In this document: positions 1 to 7,461 of the stretch, piece by piece
How the letters are laid out: each line of letters starts with the position of its first letter
How positions within the stretch are numbered: the first letter of the stretch is position 1
Position numbers and translations under genes: made by a program
The notes under the pieces: generated by a model
Database searches by the model: none
Told to the model about the DNA's origin: nothing
The model's input: the letters and a program-made list of their open reading frames with translations, nothing else
Assembly (NCBI GenBank): GCA_018065965.1
Contig: JAGHSH010000281.1
Span: forward strand, 1-10,410
Direction: 5' to 3'
DNA length: 10,410 bases
From: Candidatus Apopatocola equi
GTDB taxonomy: Bacteria > Bacillota > Clostridia > Oscillospirales > Oscillospiraceae

Positions 1-1029
1 GCTGAGAGGTCCAATGTTGGGGAAGATGCACTGCACGTCAACGCAGATAGCTTCCACAACGCCGGTCAGGAGCACGTTCTCCTGCTGCAGGAAGTTGCCG
101 GCCATCTTGACGCCATGACGCATGGCGATCTCGTTGGCGGTGCAGCACAGACCAACAATGTTGATGCCCTTGGCGCCGTTGGCACGGGCCAGGTCCTGCA
201 TCTCCTTGGTCTCGGAGAGGGTAACGATCATCTCGGACACGGCGGGATCGTGGCCGTGGCAGACGATGTTGACCATGTCCTTCTCCAGGCAGCCCAGGTT
301 GCCGGCGGTTTCCTTGGGCATGGGAGTGCCGTAGAGAATGTCGGTGAATTCGGTGCCGGCCATGGAGCCGCCCCAGCCGTCGGCCATGCCGACACGCAGA
401 GCCTGGCGAACCAGAGCCTCAGCATCAGCGGTGCAGCCCATGTGGGTCATGTGCATGCAGGTAACGACCTCGCGGTCAACGGCACGGGGCATGATGCCCT
501 GCTCGTTCCAGACCTTCTTGCGCTCTTCGGTGGCGCGGTCGGTCCAGCGCTGATAGCCGCGGATCTTGCCGTACTCGTTCAGGCCCAGCTCGGCGACTTC
601 GTGAGCGATGTCGTAGAGGTCGCGGCCTTCGGTCTCAACGCCCCACTCGTGGGCGAGGTTCATCAGCTTCTTCTCGTCGCGGACGTGGTACCAGCCGTCA
701 GCGGAGGAGTCAGCCATCTTCCACACGCACTCGCGGCCGTGGTCGGAGTGAGCAGAAGCGCCGCCGGCAGCCATACGCAGGTAGTTACGGCCGGCAATGG
801 TAGCAGCGTTGGCGCCGCAGATACCCTTGGGGGCCTTGGGGGAGATGCGGCAGGGGCCCATGGAGCAAATGCGGCAGCAGATGCCCTTTTCGCCGAAACC
901 GCAGTGCGGGGTCTGGTTCTTGACGCGATCCTGCCAGACATCGATGCCCACCTTCACAGCAGTCTCATGCAGCCGTGCGGTGTCAGCCTCCATCTGTTCA
1001 ACAGTCGTCATCTGGAAAACTTCACTCAT
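1..1029 (-). CDS. acsA: Carbon monoxide dehydrogenase catalytic subunit (AcsA/CooS type), C-terminus cut by window edge
   Basis: Nickel CO dehydrogenase, which reduces CO2 to CO (or oxidises CO) and in acetogens passes CO to acetyl-CoA synthase. Only the first 343 codons are visible, about half of the usual 630-670 residues. Cys43 and Cys51 fit the inter-subunit D-cluster. Cys52, Cys55, Cys60 and Cys71 fit the B-cluster, in the segment GICCRICSMGPCRI. Further on are an HGHDP motif (258-262), the GLCC pair (Cys295/296) and Cys334 in DVQCIFP, all at the spacing expected for C-cluster ligands. The remaining C-cluster cysteines would lie beyond base 1. The start ATG is chosen because GGAAGG lies about 10 bases upstream; the next Met (residue 7) has no such site. 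It follows acsE by 102 bases, a gap containing a strong hairpin. The context argues for the acetogenic AcsA role rather than a stand-alone CooS. The family call is very secure; the AcsA/CooS distinction is inferred from the neighbours. Confidence 0.95.
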   Translation of the reverse strand, partial: MSEVFQMTTVEQMEADTARLHETAVKVGIDVWQDRVKNQTPHCGFGEKGICCRICSMGPCRISPKAPKGICGANAATIAGRNYLRMAAGGASAHSDHGRECVWKMADSSADGWYHVRDEKKLMNLAHEWGVETEGRDLYDIAHEVAELGLNEYGKIRGYQRWTDRATEERKKVWNEQGIMPRAVDREVVTCMHMTHMGCTADAEALVRQALRVGMADGWGGSMAGTEFTDILYGTPMPKETAGNLGCLEKDMVNIVCHGHDPAVSEMIVTLSETKEMQDLARANGAKGINIVGLCCTANEIAMRHGVKMAGNFLQQENVLLTGVVEAICVDVQCIFPNIGPLS

Positions 1030-1080
1030 GTTTTGCCATCCTTCCGATGTTTTATTTTGCCTATCTTCCTATTTATACAA

Positions 1081-1116
1081 AGCCCCTGCCTGCGCCGGCA
1101 GGCACCTGCAGGGGCT
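1081..1116 (-). terminator. Intercistronic hairpin between acsE and acsA (attenuator or mRNA-processing element)
   Basis: The outer arms AGCCCCTGC (1081-1089) and GCAGGGGCT (1108-1116) pair perfectly over 9 bp. An inner pair, TGCCTGC (1087-1093) and GCAGGCA (1098-1104) around a 4-base loop, competes for some of the same bases, so two folds are possible. On the minus strand the stem is followed by CTTTGTATAAATAGG, a poor T-run. A leaky terminator or an RNA-stabilising or processing stem between cistrons is therefore likelier than a full stop. It lies 15 bases after the acsE stop codon and 52 bases before the acsA start. Confidence 0.6.
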
Positions 1117-1131
1117 GTGTATCGGGATTGC

Positions 1132-1917
1132 TTACAGGTCGAGGTAAGAGTCAGCGTAAAGAACGTTGTTCTTCACGATGTCGCAGCTCTTGATGGTCTC
1201 CATCATGCGCTGGTCGCAGGGATTGATGATAGCGGAGGTCATGCCGGCCTGCATGCACATGGCGATGAAGGCGGAGTCCATGATGGGACGCAGGGTCTTG
1301 GGCATACCGTTGGAGACGTTGGACAGGCCGCCGGTGGACTTGAAGCCCTGCTCGGAGAACTGACGAAGAGCCTCCAGAACGTCACCCAGCTGATCCTGCA
1401 TGCCCTTGGCGACGACCACCAGGGGATCGAACCACATATCATCGGGCTCCATGCCCAGGCCCATGCCGAGCTCGAGCATTTCCATCAGATAACCCATACG
1501 CTCGTCAACACCGGCGGGAACGCCAGCCTTGGAGCAGAGGGCGATAACGATGGCGTCGCAGTCAGCAGCGACGTTGATGTAGGAGATACGGTCGCCGGCA
1601 TCGGCGGAGTTGACGATGGGCTTGCCCTTGGTGCGGTTGTAAACCTCAACGCCGGCAGCGATGGCCTTCTTGTTGGAGGTGTCCAGAGCCAGAGGCACGT
1701 TGTCGAAGTTGTCCTGCAGCAGCTGGACAGCCCACTTCATGCGCTCTTCGCCGTCGGACTCGGCAGGTCCGATGTTGACGTCCAGATAGGTGGCGCCGGC
1801 ATCGATCTGCTCCTTGGCACGCTTCAGGATGGGAGCGGGATCGCGCTCATCCATAGCCTTGCGGATGACGGGGGAAATGCAGTGAATTCTCTCACCGATG
1901 GTAACAAACTTTGCCAT
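1132..1917 (-). CDS. acsE: 5-methyltetrahydrofolate:corrinoid/iron-sulfur protein methyltransferase (AcsE)
   Basis: Moves the methyl group from methyl-THF to the Co(I) corrinoid of the AcsC/AcsD protein, joining the methyl and carbonyl branches of the Wood-Ljungdahl pathway in the cytoplasm. The 261 residues form a single pterin-binding TIM barrel, close to the length of the Moorella enzyme (about 262). It opens with the family-typical IGERI (7-11). Asp79 in LALDTSN, Asn103 in PIVNSAD, Asp164 in WFDPLV and Asn200 in GLSNVSNG sit where the methyl-THF-binding and catalytic Asp/Asn residues of characterised MeTr lie (Asp75, Asn96, Asp160 and Asn199 in Moorella). There is no cobalamin-binding domain, as expected, because the corrinoid is on a separate protein. 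The ribosome site AGGAG lies 8 bases upstream of the ATG. The gene follows acsC by 38 bases in the same operon. Confidence 0.95.
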   Translation of the reverse strand: MAKFVTIGERIHCISPVIRKAMDERDPAPILKRAKEQIDAGATYLDVNIGPAESDGEERMKWAVQLLQDNFDNVPLALDTSNKKAIAAGVEVYNRTKGKPIVNSADAGDRISYINVAADCDAIVIALCSKAGVPAGVDERMGYLMEMLELGMGLGMEPDDMWFDPLVVVAKGMQDQLGDVLEALRQFSEQGFKSTGGLSNVSNGMPKTLRPIMDSAFIAMCMQAGMTSAIINPCDQRMMETIKSCDIVKNNVLYADSYLDL

Positions 1918-1955
1918 TTTGCTTCTCCTGTTCTGTAATGGTTTGGTTGTATATA

Positions 1956-3287
1956 TTAGAACTTGTTGTCCTTGAAGAACTTAACAAGTTCAACAGCCTC
2001 GTTGGGAGCAATGACGATGGTCCAGCCGGGCAGCTTGGACTCGAGCTCGCCCTTCAGGATGGCGACCTTGCCGGGGATGATGAGGGTGCGGTTCTTGATC
2101 TTGTTCTCGATGTCGAACTCAGCAATGAACTTGGCGATGGAGCCGGCGGAGAGCTTGCCAGCAGCCCAAGCGGTCAGAACGGAGTAACCACCGGCATCGG
2201 AGATGAGGAGGTTCATGGGAACACCGGAGCGCTCCAGCTCACCGGAAACGGTGAAGTAGGTCAGAGCGAAGTCGACGGTGGTGACGCAGACAGCGTTCTC
2301 GTCGGCGCCGTTGAGGGGGTAGATGCCCGGCTCGACCTTCATGGGCTTCTGAGGATCGGTGAAGAGGTTCTGACGCAGACCGTACACGGGCAGAGCCTTG
2401 GCGTAGTCCATCTCTTCCACGGTCACGATGGAGCCGTAGCGAGCGGTGAAGAGGGCCAGGAGGGCCATCTGCATGTGGCTGTCGCCCATGGCCAGCTTGG
2501 CAGCGTTGACGATGGTGGGATAGCCGAAGGTGCGGAAGGTCTCCAGCAGAGCGGAGCGGCGGATCTGCACGGCGTTGGCGAAGGCGTCCTTCATGGAGGC
2601 GGTGCCCACGTCGAGGACCAGCTTCTTGTTGCCCAGAGCCTCGATCTTGGCGATGGTCTCAGACAGCTCGTTCAGGTCAGCGCCGGTGACGCCCAGCAGA
2701 GCGCCGGCCTCGGTGGCGACCTTGTTCATAGCCTCGTAGTTCTCGGCATTGGCAGCGTTCAGGATGGTGGGAACGCCCTTGAGGATCTCGAGAGCCTTGG
2801 CAGCCAGATCGGCGCAGCAGACCTCAACGATCACGGGGTGGCCCAGACCCTTGACCTTCTCGACCAGAGCGAGGAAGTCTTCGGCGGCCTTGTCGGGATT
2901 GTGGGCGACGGTGACGGTCTCAACGTGCATACGCTCGCCGATACGGTCGTAGTCGACCTTGTTGATCTTCTCGATGCGGGCATCGACATCGTCCATGCAG
3001 TCGCACAGATACACACCGTAGAGGGTGTGGGAGACGAAAGTCTTGTCGTGACGGTAAAGGACAGTCTCACCGCCGAGCTTGTACTCGCCGAGCTCGAGAG
3101 TCTTCATAGCAGGAGCAGTAGCCTCAGACAGGGTAGCGATGGCCTCAGCGGAGAAGTGGGGGCACTTCTCGAGGGGCAGAGCGCCCTGAGCGACCTTCAT
3201 GCAGAAAGCCATGCAGGTGGGGCAGCCGCATTCCTTGCAGTTCGTCTTGGGGGAAAGCTTAAAAATATCGAGACCTTTCAGTGCCAT
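1956..3287 (-). CDS. acsC: Corrinoid iron-sulfur protein large subunit (AcsC)
   Basis: Large subunit of the heterodimeric CFeSP, which accepts methyl from AcsE and delivers it to the A-cluster of acetyl-CoA synthase. At the N-terminus Cys17, Cys20, Cys25 and Cys42 (NCKECGCPTC...EKCP) match the four ligands of the [4Fe-4S] cluster that reductively reactivates the cobalt. Family knowledge places a TIM barrel in the middle and a B12-binding domain in the last 110 or so residues, where the glycine-rich LLISDAGGYSVLTAWAAGK segment lies. The length of 443 residues is close to the usual 445. A strong AAGGAGG site precedes the ATG. The gene starts 20 bases after the acsD stop codon, so the two subunits are almost certainly co-transcribed. 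No internal damage is seen. Confidence 0.95.
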   Translation of the reverse strand: MALKGLDIFKLSPKTNCKECGCPTCMAFCMKVAQGALPLEKCPHFSAEAIATLSEATAPAMKTLELGEYKLGGETVLYRHDKTFVSHTLYGVYLCDCMDDVDARIEKINKVDYDRIGERMHVETVTVAHNPDKAAEDFLALVEKVKGLGHPVIVEVCCADLAAKALEILKGVPTILNAANAENYEAMNKVATEAGALLGVTGADLNELSETIAKIEALGNKKLVLDVGTASMKDAFANAVQIRRSALLETFRTFGYPTIVNAAKLAMGDSHMQMALLALFTARYGSIVTVEEMDYAKALPVYGLRQNLFTDPQKPMKVEPGIYPLNGADENAVCVTTVDFALTYFTVSGELERSGVPMNLLISDAGGYSVLTAWAAGKLSAGSIAKFIAEFDIENKIKNRTLIIPGKVAILKGELESKLPGWTIVIAPNEAVELVKFFKDNKF

Positions 3288-3307
3288 TGTATGTGTGCCT
3301 CCTTAAC

Positions 3308-4249
3308 TTACATAAGAGCCGCGACGAACGCGGAGATGGTCTTAACGGATGCGGGGTGCTTGAGGATAACGGCGTCGGAACCGCTGGCCAGGCAGGCGGA
3401 AGCGGTGCAGATCTCCATCTGGATGCCGCGCTCTTCGCGGGCGCCCCAGGCGGGATTCTCGGACTCTTCAAGGAGGGTCTCCTTGACGCTCCAGGCTTCG
3501 TCGCCCAGAGGAGTCACGATGGGGAGCTGGAGGTCAACGTCGTTCTGGGTCATGGCAGCGCCCTTGACGCGATCCATGGTGGAGGCGACGTACTCGAAGC
3601 CGTAACCGGCGGCGGCGGTGCCGACGTTCATGACGGTGTTGCCGGCGGCAACGCCCATCTGCTTGACGAGAACGTTCAGCTGCTTGGCCAGGTTGATGTC
3701 AACGGCGGACTCGCCGGCGACCTTGGCGCCGAAAGCCATGATGGCGGAAGCGGCGATGGCCTTGTAGTTCTCTTCCTTGCAGGAGAGGAGCAGGGGGTTG
3801 TAGCCGTTCAGGGCCTCAGCGACCTTGCCAAGCAGGGTGGAGTCCTTCTCGACGTTCTTGGAGCCGATGACAGCCAGGGGCTTGTCGATGGCTTCGGCAA
3901 CGGCCTTGGCCAGAGCGGCACAGTCCTCAACGGAGGCGTTGTCACCGTTGGGGTCAGCGGACTCGAGACGCAGGCAGACGAAATCGACGCCTTCAGCAGA
4001 GGCGGCGCGCTTGGCCATCTCAACGACGGTGTTGCAGCCTTCGTAGAACTTGGCCAGTTCGGGCAGGGTGGCGTCAAAGCCCTTGTCAGAGATCTGGATG
4101 CCCACCTTGGGAGCGTTGGGGATGGGAGCATCGAAGCTGTACAGGGGGTAGACGTTGCTGCCGCCGAGAGTCACTTCGTGGCCGTTAGCGCCAAAAGTGA
4201 TGGGGTTGATCTTCGCGTTGAAGACCTGGGGCTTGTTGGTGAATGCCAT
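3308..4249 (-). CDS. acsD: Corrinoid iron-sulfur protein small subunit (AcsD)
   Basis: Small subunit of the CFeSP. It is a TIM-barrel protein that pairs with AcsC and helps cap the corrinoid during methyl transfer. It has 313 residues, in the normal range of 310-325. Recognisable family segments are GGSNVYPLYSFDAPIPNAPKVG near residues 29-50, DFVCLRLES near 88-96, PLAVIGSKNVEKD near 123-135 and the C-terminal region EICTASACLASGSDAVILKHP near 282-302. It is the first gene of the acs operon in view. The ATG follows an excellent GAGGAGG ribosome site. Codon use is strongly biased (AAG, GAG, GGC/GCC/CTG), like acsC and acsE, which suggests high expression. The order acsD-acsC-acsE-acsA matches the arrangement known from Acetobacterium-type clusters. 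Confidence 0.95.
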   Translation of the reverse strand: MAFTNKPQVFNAKINPITFGANGHEVTLGGSNVYPLYSFDAPIPNAPKVGIQISDKGFDATLPELAKFYEGCNTVVEMAKRAASAEGVDFVCLRLESADPNGDNASVEDCAALAKAVAEAIDKPLAVIGSKNVEKDSTLLGKVAEALNGYNPLLLSCKEENYKAIAASAIMAFGAKVAGESAVDINLAKQLNVLVKQMGVAAGNTVMNVGTAAAGYGFEYVASTMDRVKGAAMTQNDVDLQLPIVTPLGDEAWSVKETLLEESENPAWGAREERGIQMEICTASACLASGSDAVILKHPASVKTISAFVAALM

Positions 4250-4305
4250 TGGTTTTCCTCCTCTAATTTGTCTCTGCCGTCATATTGACTGACAGAATGC
4301 GACAA

Positions 4306-4336
4306 AATATAATTGTTTCTATTAAACCGTATACAA
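4306..4336 (-). promoter_or_regulatory. Candidate acs operon promoter
   Basis: Upstream of acsD, the minus strand carries TTGTAT (4331-4336) and TATATT (4306-4311) with a 19-base spacer, in an AT-rich island inside GC-rich DNA. The spacer is longer than ideal and the -35 match is partial. The location, about 57-87 bases before the acsD ATG, is sensible. The rest of 4250-4487 has no gene. It holds this candidate, the acsD ribosome site and a weak hairpin after metF. I see no riboswitch fold that I can name. Confidence 0.35.
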
Positions 4337-4452
4337 TTTACTACGAATTCCCGTTTTGCAAAAGCATATATCCTTTGCCCCGATGCAACCTGAGGTTACA
4401 GAGCGGCCGGAAAAGCGGGGTAAATTGCAGCGAAAAAACAGACATACATAAT

Positions 4453-4467
4453 ACGGCCCGGAGCCGT
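4453..4467 (-). terminator. Weak hairpin downstream of metF
   Basis: On the minus strand ACGGC-TCCGG-GCCGT forms a 5-bp stem with a 5-base loop, starting 20 bases after the metF stop codon. A T6 run follows, but only 13 bases later. This is weak as an intrinsic terminator, so some read-through from metF into acsD is possible. Confidence 0.3.
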
Positions 4468-4487
4468 TCGCCGGTAAATTCCTCAGC

Positions 4488-5381
4488 TCAGCGGGCAGTG
4501 AAGCAGCCGGAGCGCTCCAGTACCTCCCGGGTAACGGCCGGATCGTTGAGCGTGTAGATGTGCAGATCGTTTACACCGAGGGCGATATATTCCCGGATCT
4601 GGGCGGCGGTGTAGTCCAGCCCCGCCTCCCGGAAGCCTGCCGGGTCATCGTAGAAGCGCGAGATGAGTCTGGCGAGGGAAGATGGGATGGCGCAGCCGTT
4701 CTGGGACAGACAGTGGCGCAGCAGCTTGTCCCGCTCGGTAACAGGCATGACCCCGGCGGAAACGGGCAGGGTGATGCGTGCCCGGTCCAGCTCGCCGAGC
4801 CAGCGCCGGAAGGCCTCCATGTCGAAGGTCAGCTGGGTCACGATGTACTCTGCGCCCAGATCCTGCTTGCGCCGGAGATAGGCGATGTCGTCCCGGCGGT
4901 CGTCGCTCTGGATATGTCCCTCGGGGAAGCCGGCGCAGCTCAGGTGGAGGCGCTCGCCATAGAGCTCCTTCAGATATTCCATCAGCTCCGTGGCGTGGGA
5001 GAACTGCCCCATGGTGGCGCACTCGCCCTTCCGGAAATCTCCCCGCAGCGCCAGCATATGGTCGACGCCCATGGCGAGCAGCTTCTCCGTATCCTCCCGG
5101 ATCTGTTCCTTCTCCCGGTGGATGCAGGTGTAGTGGGCGGAGGGCAGCGGGCCGTTGAGGGCGCCGATGGCCTCCAGGATCTCGTTCTGGCAGCCCTTGT
5201 CGCTGCCGGAAGCGCCGCAGGTGCAGCTGATCCAGGCCGGGGCAAAGGCGTTCATCTCGCCCAGCGCCTTCTTCAGTGCCTCCGTACCGGCCTCTGTTTT
5301 GGGCGGAAAGACCTCAAAAGAGAGGGTGGTGCGCTCTTTCATTTTTTCGGCGGCAGTCATGCCGTTTTTTTCATTTTTCAT
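4488..5381 (-). CDS. metF: 5,10-methylenetetrahydrofolate reductase (MetF)
   Basis: Reduces methylene-THF to methyl-THF, the last step of the Wood-Ljungdahl methyl branch and also the methyl source for methionine. It is a 297-residue FAD-dependent TIM barrel, matching the E. coli-type length of about 296. It has the signature LSFEVFPPKT with the catalytic Glu (Glu23), the conserved HYTC (83-86), ALRGD (111-115) and the C-terminal GVNDLHIYTLN (about 274-284). The ATG at 5381 is preferred because it overlaps the upstream gene's stop codon in an ATGA junction, with AGG just before it. The reading frame stays open further upstream, but that part is a shadow of the lipoprotein gene. The enzyme feeds AcsE, whose operon begins 238 bases downstream. 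The zinc-binding partner MetV, found with MetF in many acetogens, is not in the window. Confidence 0.93.
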   Translation of the reverse strand: MKNEKNGMTAAEKMKERTTLSFEVFPPKTEAGTEALKKALGEMNAFAPAWISCTCGASGSDKGCQNEILEAIGALNGPLPSAHYTCIHREKEQIREDTEKLLAMGVDHMLALRGDFRKGECATMGQFSHATELMEYLKELYGERLHLSCAGFPEGHIQSDDRRDDIAYLRRKQDLGAEYIVTQLTFDMEAFRRWLGELDRARITLPVSAGVMPVTERDKLLRHCLSQNGCAIPSSLARLISRFYDDPAGFREAGLDYTAAQIREYIALGVNDLHIYTLNDPAVTREVLERSGCFTAR

Positions 5382-6814
5382 TCCTGTAACCTCAGGGTAT
5401 ATCTGCCCTTTTCTCTGATACCCTCGTCCTTCTTGTCCAGATTCACCAGATCGCTGACGAACACGCGGAAGTCCAGCGCTTCCACCCCGTCGCTGCCGCA
5501 GCTCAGCAGCACACCGGCGGGAATGCGCAGCTCCTTCACGGCTCTGGCTCCGGCCGGAAGCGTCACGCTCCAGCCCGGATCGAAATCCAGACCGTCCGCG
5601 CTCAGCTCGCCGACGCCGAACCACAGCTCTTCCCCGGAGCGGTTCTCCGCCGCCAGCAGCAGCGTGCAGCCCCAGCAGCCCTCGTCCCGGATCTCCAGCA
5701 CCGTCACGCCCGCGCACCAGCTGTCCATCAGCCGTTTTTCCCCCTCGCGCTCCGGCAGGGGGGAAACGCTGTCATCCCGTCCGTGAGGATAGACGGTGCA
5801 GCCCACCGAGAGTTCCGGATAGACCGGCCATGCATGGGTGGTAAATTCCTCCAGCAGAAAACGGATATTTTTTACGGAGCGGATGCCGCAGCGCTCCAGC
5901 TCTCCCCGGGAGATCGTGATGCCGCCGTTCCGGGTCTGTCCCGCGCCCACAGTCTCATGCCAGGACGCCTCCAGCAAAAAACCGTTGACCAGTATGTTCC
6001 GGGCAGAGAACACCCGCTCGCCGTCGTTCTTGTTCACGCACTCCACCGCGAGAGTGTAACCGCCGGGTGCATCGGGATAGATGCCCAGCAGGGAGAAGCC
6101 GCACTGCCAGCCGTTGTAGAGGTTCTGTTTTGTGCTGCTCTCGCCGTCCTCCATGCTCTCCTCGCTCAGCGGGCAGGCGCTCAGGTCAAATTCCTTCAGG
6201 CCCTGCAGCAGATAACCGCTGAGAGCGTTGTAAAGCTCGTCGCTGCCCCGGAGCATCCAGGTGCCCGTGGCGCGGCTCAGATTCATGCTCACACGGCGCG
6301 TGACCGTTTCGTATTCCGTCTCGCCGAGGATCTCCTCCAGCACCTGCTCCGCAAGGGCCGGGCGGTCGCAGCCCGGGGTCTGTCTCTCCTCCACGGCGTC
6401 GGAGAGCCGCTGCAGCACCGTGCGCATATCCCGGGCGGTGAGCTCCACGGTCAGCAGATAGCCGCTGCCGCTTTCCTTAAAGCCCTGCAGCTTCCATTGC
6501 AGGGAGCCGTAGGCCGCGGCAAAGAGCGGATGCAGGCTCTCTCCGGCAAAGCCGGGAACGTCCTCGCTGAAAAGGCGCACCTGACTGCGTCGGCCGTCCC
6601 GGACGGCCTCCAGCAGATCCAGCGCCGCGCCCTCGCAGCCGTCCGGCCGCTCCGACGGCGCAGGGGTCGGGCTCGTTTCCTCGCCGGCGGGCGCTTCCCG
6701 CCGGAAGATCGTATCTGTGTTCACGCCCTTGAGCTTCATATATTCCGGCAGCGTGCAGCCGCCCAGCAGCAGACACAGCGCCAGCAGTGCGCAGAGTCCC
6801 GATTTCTTTTTCAT
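5378..6814 (-). CDS. Predicted lipoprotein with two related C-terminal domains, function unknown
   Basis: I do not recognise a characterised family. The 478-residue product begins with a basic, hydrophobic signal peptide and a lipobox LLGGC (lipid-anchored Cys20), so it should sit on the outer face of the cytoplasmic membrane. A Pro/Thr/Ser/Glu-rich linker follows (about 40-58). Residues about 60-225 form a mixed helical domain (AALDLLEAVRDG..., LTVELTARDM...). The last half holds two copies of one domain, about 241-342 and 367-475. Both show the order hydrophobic strand, N-x-x-(D/S)-GE, W-x-x-x-V-x-AG, I-x-x-G-x-L-x-x-CG and F strand, typical of a beta-sandwich. The ATG at 6814 is chosen because it yields the clean signal peptide and has GGGGA upstream; an in-frame ATG 33 bases earlier lies within a terminator hairpin. 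It overlaps metF by 4 bases. A link to one-carbon metabolism is not evident from the sequence. Confidence 0.85.
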   Translation of the reverse strand: MKKKSGLCALLALCLLLGGCTLPEYMKLKGVNTDTIFRREAPAGEETSPTPAPSERPDGCEGAALDLLEAVRDGRRSQVRLFSEDVPGFAGESLHPLFAAAYGSLQWKLQGFKESGSGYLLTVELTARDMRTVLQRLSDAVEERQTPGCDRPALAEQVLEEILGETEYETVTRRVSMNLSRATGTWMLRGSDELYNALSGYLLQGLKEFDLSACPLSEESMEDGESSTKQNLYNGWQCGFSLLGIYPDAPGGYTLAVECVNKNDGERVFSARNILVNGFLLEASWHETVGAGQTRNGGITISRGELERCGIRSVKNIRFLLEEFTTHAWPVYPELSVGCTVYPHGRDDSVSPLPEREGEKRLMDSWCAGVTVLEIRDEGCWGCTLLLAAENRSGEELWFGVGELSADGLDFDPGWSVTLPAGARAVKELRIPAGVLLSCGSDGVEALDFRVFVSDLVNLDKKDEGIREKGRYTLRLQE

Positions 6815-6821
6815 ATGGCAA

Positions 6822-6873
6822 AATCCCCGCAATCGGCAGAATAGCATTTTATTCTACCATGATCGCGGGGATT
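6822..6873 (-). terminator. Long hairpin terminator after the chromate-transporter pair, overlapping the lipoprotein gene's ribosome site
   Basis: AATCCCCGCAATC (6822-6834) and GATCGCGGGGATT (6861-6873) pair over 12 of 13 positions. The inner GG.AGAATA/TATTCT.CC bases extend the stem to about 20 bp with a small bulge. On the minus strand the stem ends GCGGGGATTTT, a short T-run. The GGGGA of the final arm is also the only candidate ribosome site for the lipoprotein gene at 6814, so the fold could also mask translation. Confidence 0.7.
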
Positions 6874-6888
6874 ACGCAAGAGAAAACC

Positions 6889-7461
6889 TCACGCGCCGCC
6901 CAGTCCCAGCACAATGCCGCAGAGGGCGGAAAAAGCGATGAAAACAATGGGGTGCAGCTTTTTGGTGGGTTTGCACACATTGGTCAGCAGCCAGAGCACG
7001 GTCATCAGCGCCAACGCCTTCCAGCGGACGAGGCTCAGCAGGGCAGCCGCTCCCGGCTCCAGCAGCACCAGCACGAAAACCGACAGCCCCGCCGCGGCGA
7101 TGAGCGCCGTGGAGCAGGGGCGCAGCAGATAAAAGGCATTCTGCACCACCCGGCTTCGGCGGAAGCGGTCAAGGACCACAGCCACCAGCAGGATCACAAG
7201 GATGGAGGGGGTAATGAGTCCCAGGGTGGCGATGATGCCGCCGGGAACACCTGCGGCGGTATAGCCCGCGTAGGTGGCCATGTTCACGCCGATGCCGCCG
7301 GGGGTTGACTCGCTGACTGCCAGCATATCCGCCACATCGGCCGTGGTGAACCAGCCTGTTTTCTCCCCCATGCCGTAGAGGAAGGGCAGCGTGGCCAATC
7401 CCCCGCCCACGGAGAAAAGGCCGGTCTTGAAAAATTCCCAGAAAAGGCGAAGATAGATCAT
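6889..7461 (-). CDS. Chromate transporter family protein, second half-size subunit (CHR domain)
   Basis: A 190-residue membrane protein of the CHR (ChrA) family, in the short single-domain form that usually works in pairs as an anion transporter. It shows the family motif FSVGGGLATLPFL near residues 16-28 and STPGGIGVNMATYAGY near 50-65. About five or six hydrophobic segments follow, including GIIATLGLITPSILVILLVAVVL. The start shares one base with the stop of the upstream subunit gene (TGATG), with AAGGAG ahead, so the two are translationally coupled. Longer versions of this frame running upstream are shadows of that gene. Many Clostridia carry such pairs without known chromate exposure, so the natural substrate is uncertain. 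A terminator follows directly. Confidence 0.88.
   Translation of the reverse strand: MIYLRLFWEFFKTGLFSVGGGLATLPFLYGMGEKTGWFTTADVADMLAVSESTPGGIGVNMATYAGYTAAGVPGGIIATLGLITPSILVILLVAVVLDRFRRSRVVQNAFYLLRPCSTALIAAAGLSVFVLVLLEPGAAALLSLVRWKALALMTVLWLLTNVCKPTKKLHPIVFIAFSALCGIVLGLGGA

Noticed and set aside
115..4288. Long plus-strand open frames (607, 564 and 335 residues) opposite the acs genes
   Set aside because: They are antisense shadows caused by strong codon bias in acsA, acsE, acsC and acsD. Their products are Gly/Val/His/Leu-rich with no family features, and they run across intergenic gaps.
4250..4487. Possible cobalamin or other riboswitch ahead of acsD
   Set aside because: A B12 link would make sense for a corrinoid operon, but I could not find a B12-box-like conserved core or a stable multi-stem fold, and the stretch is short. 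A covariance-model search would settle it.
5382..5717. Upstream extension of the metF reading frame
   Set aside because: It is Arg/Gly/Ser-rich shadow sequence inside the lipoprotein gene. The ATGA junction and the normal family length favour the start at 5381.
4560..6844. Plus-strand open frames of 408 and 353 residues opposite metF and the lipoprotein gene
   Set aside because: No ribosome sites and low-complexity Arg/Ala/His-rich products. The minus-strand genes have clear motifs and a signal peptide.
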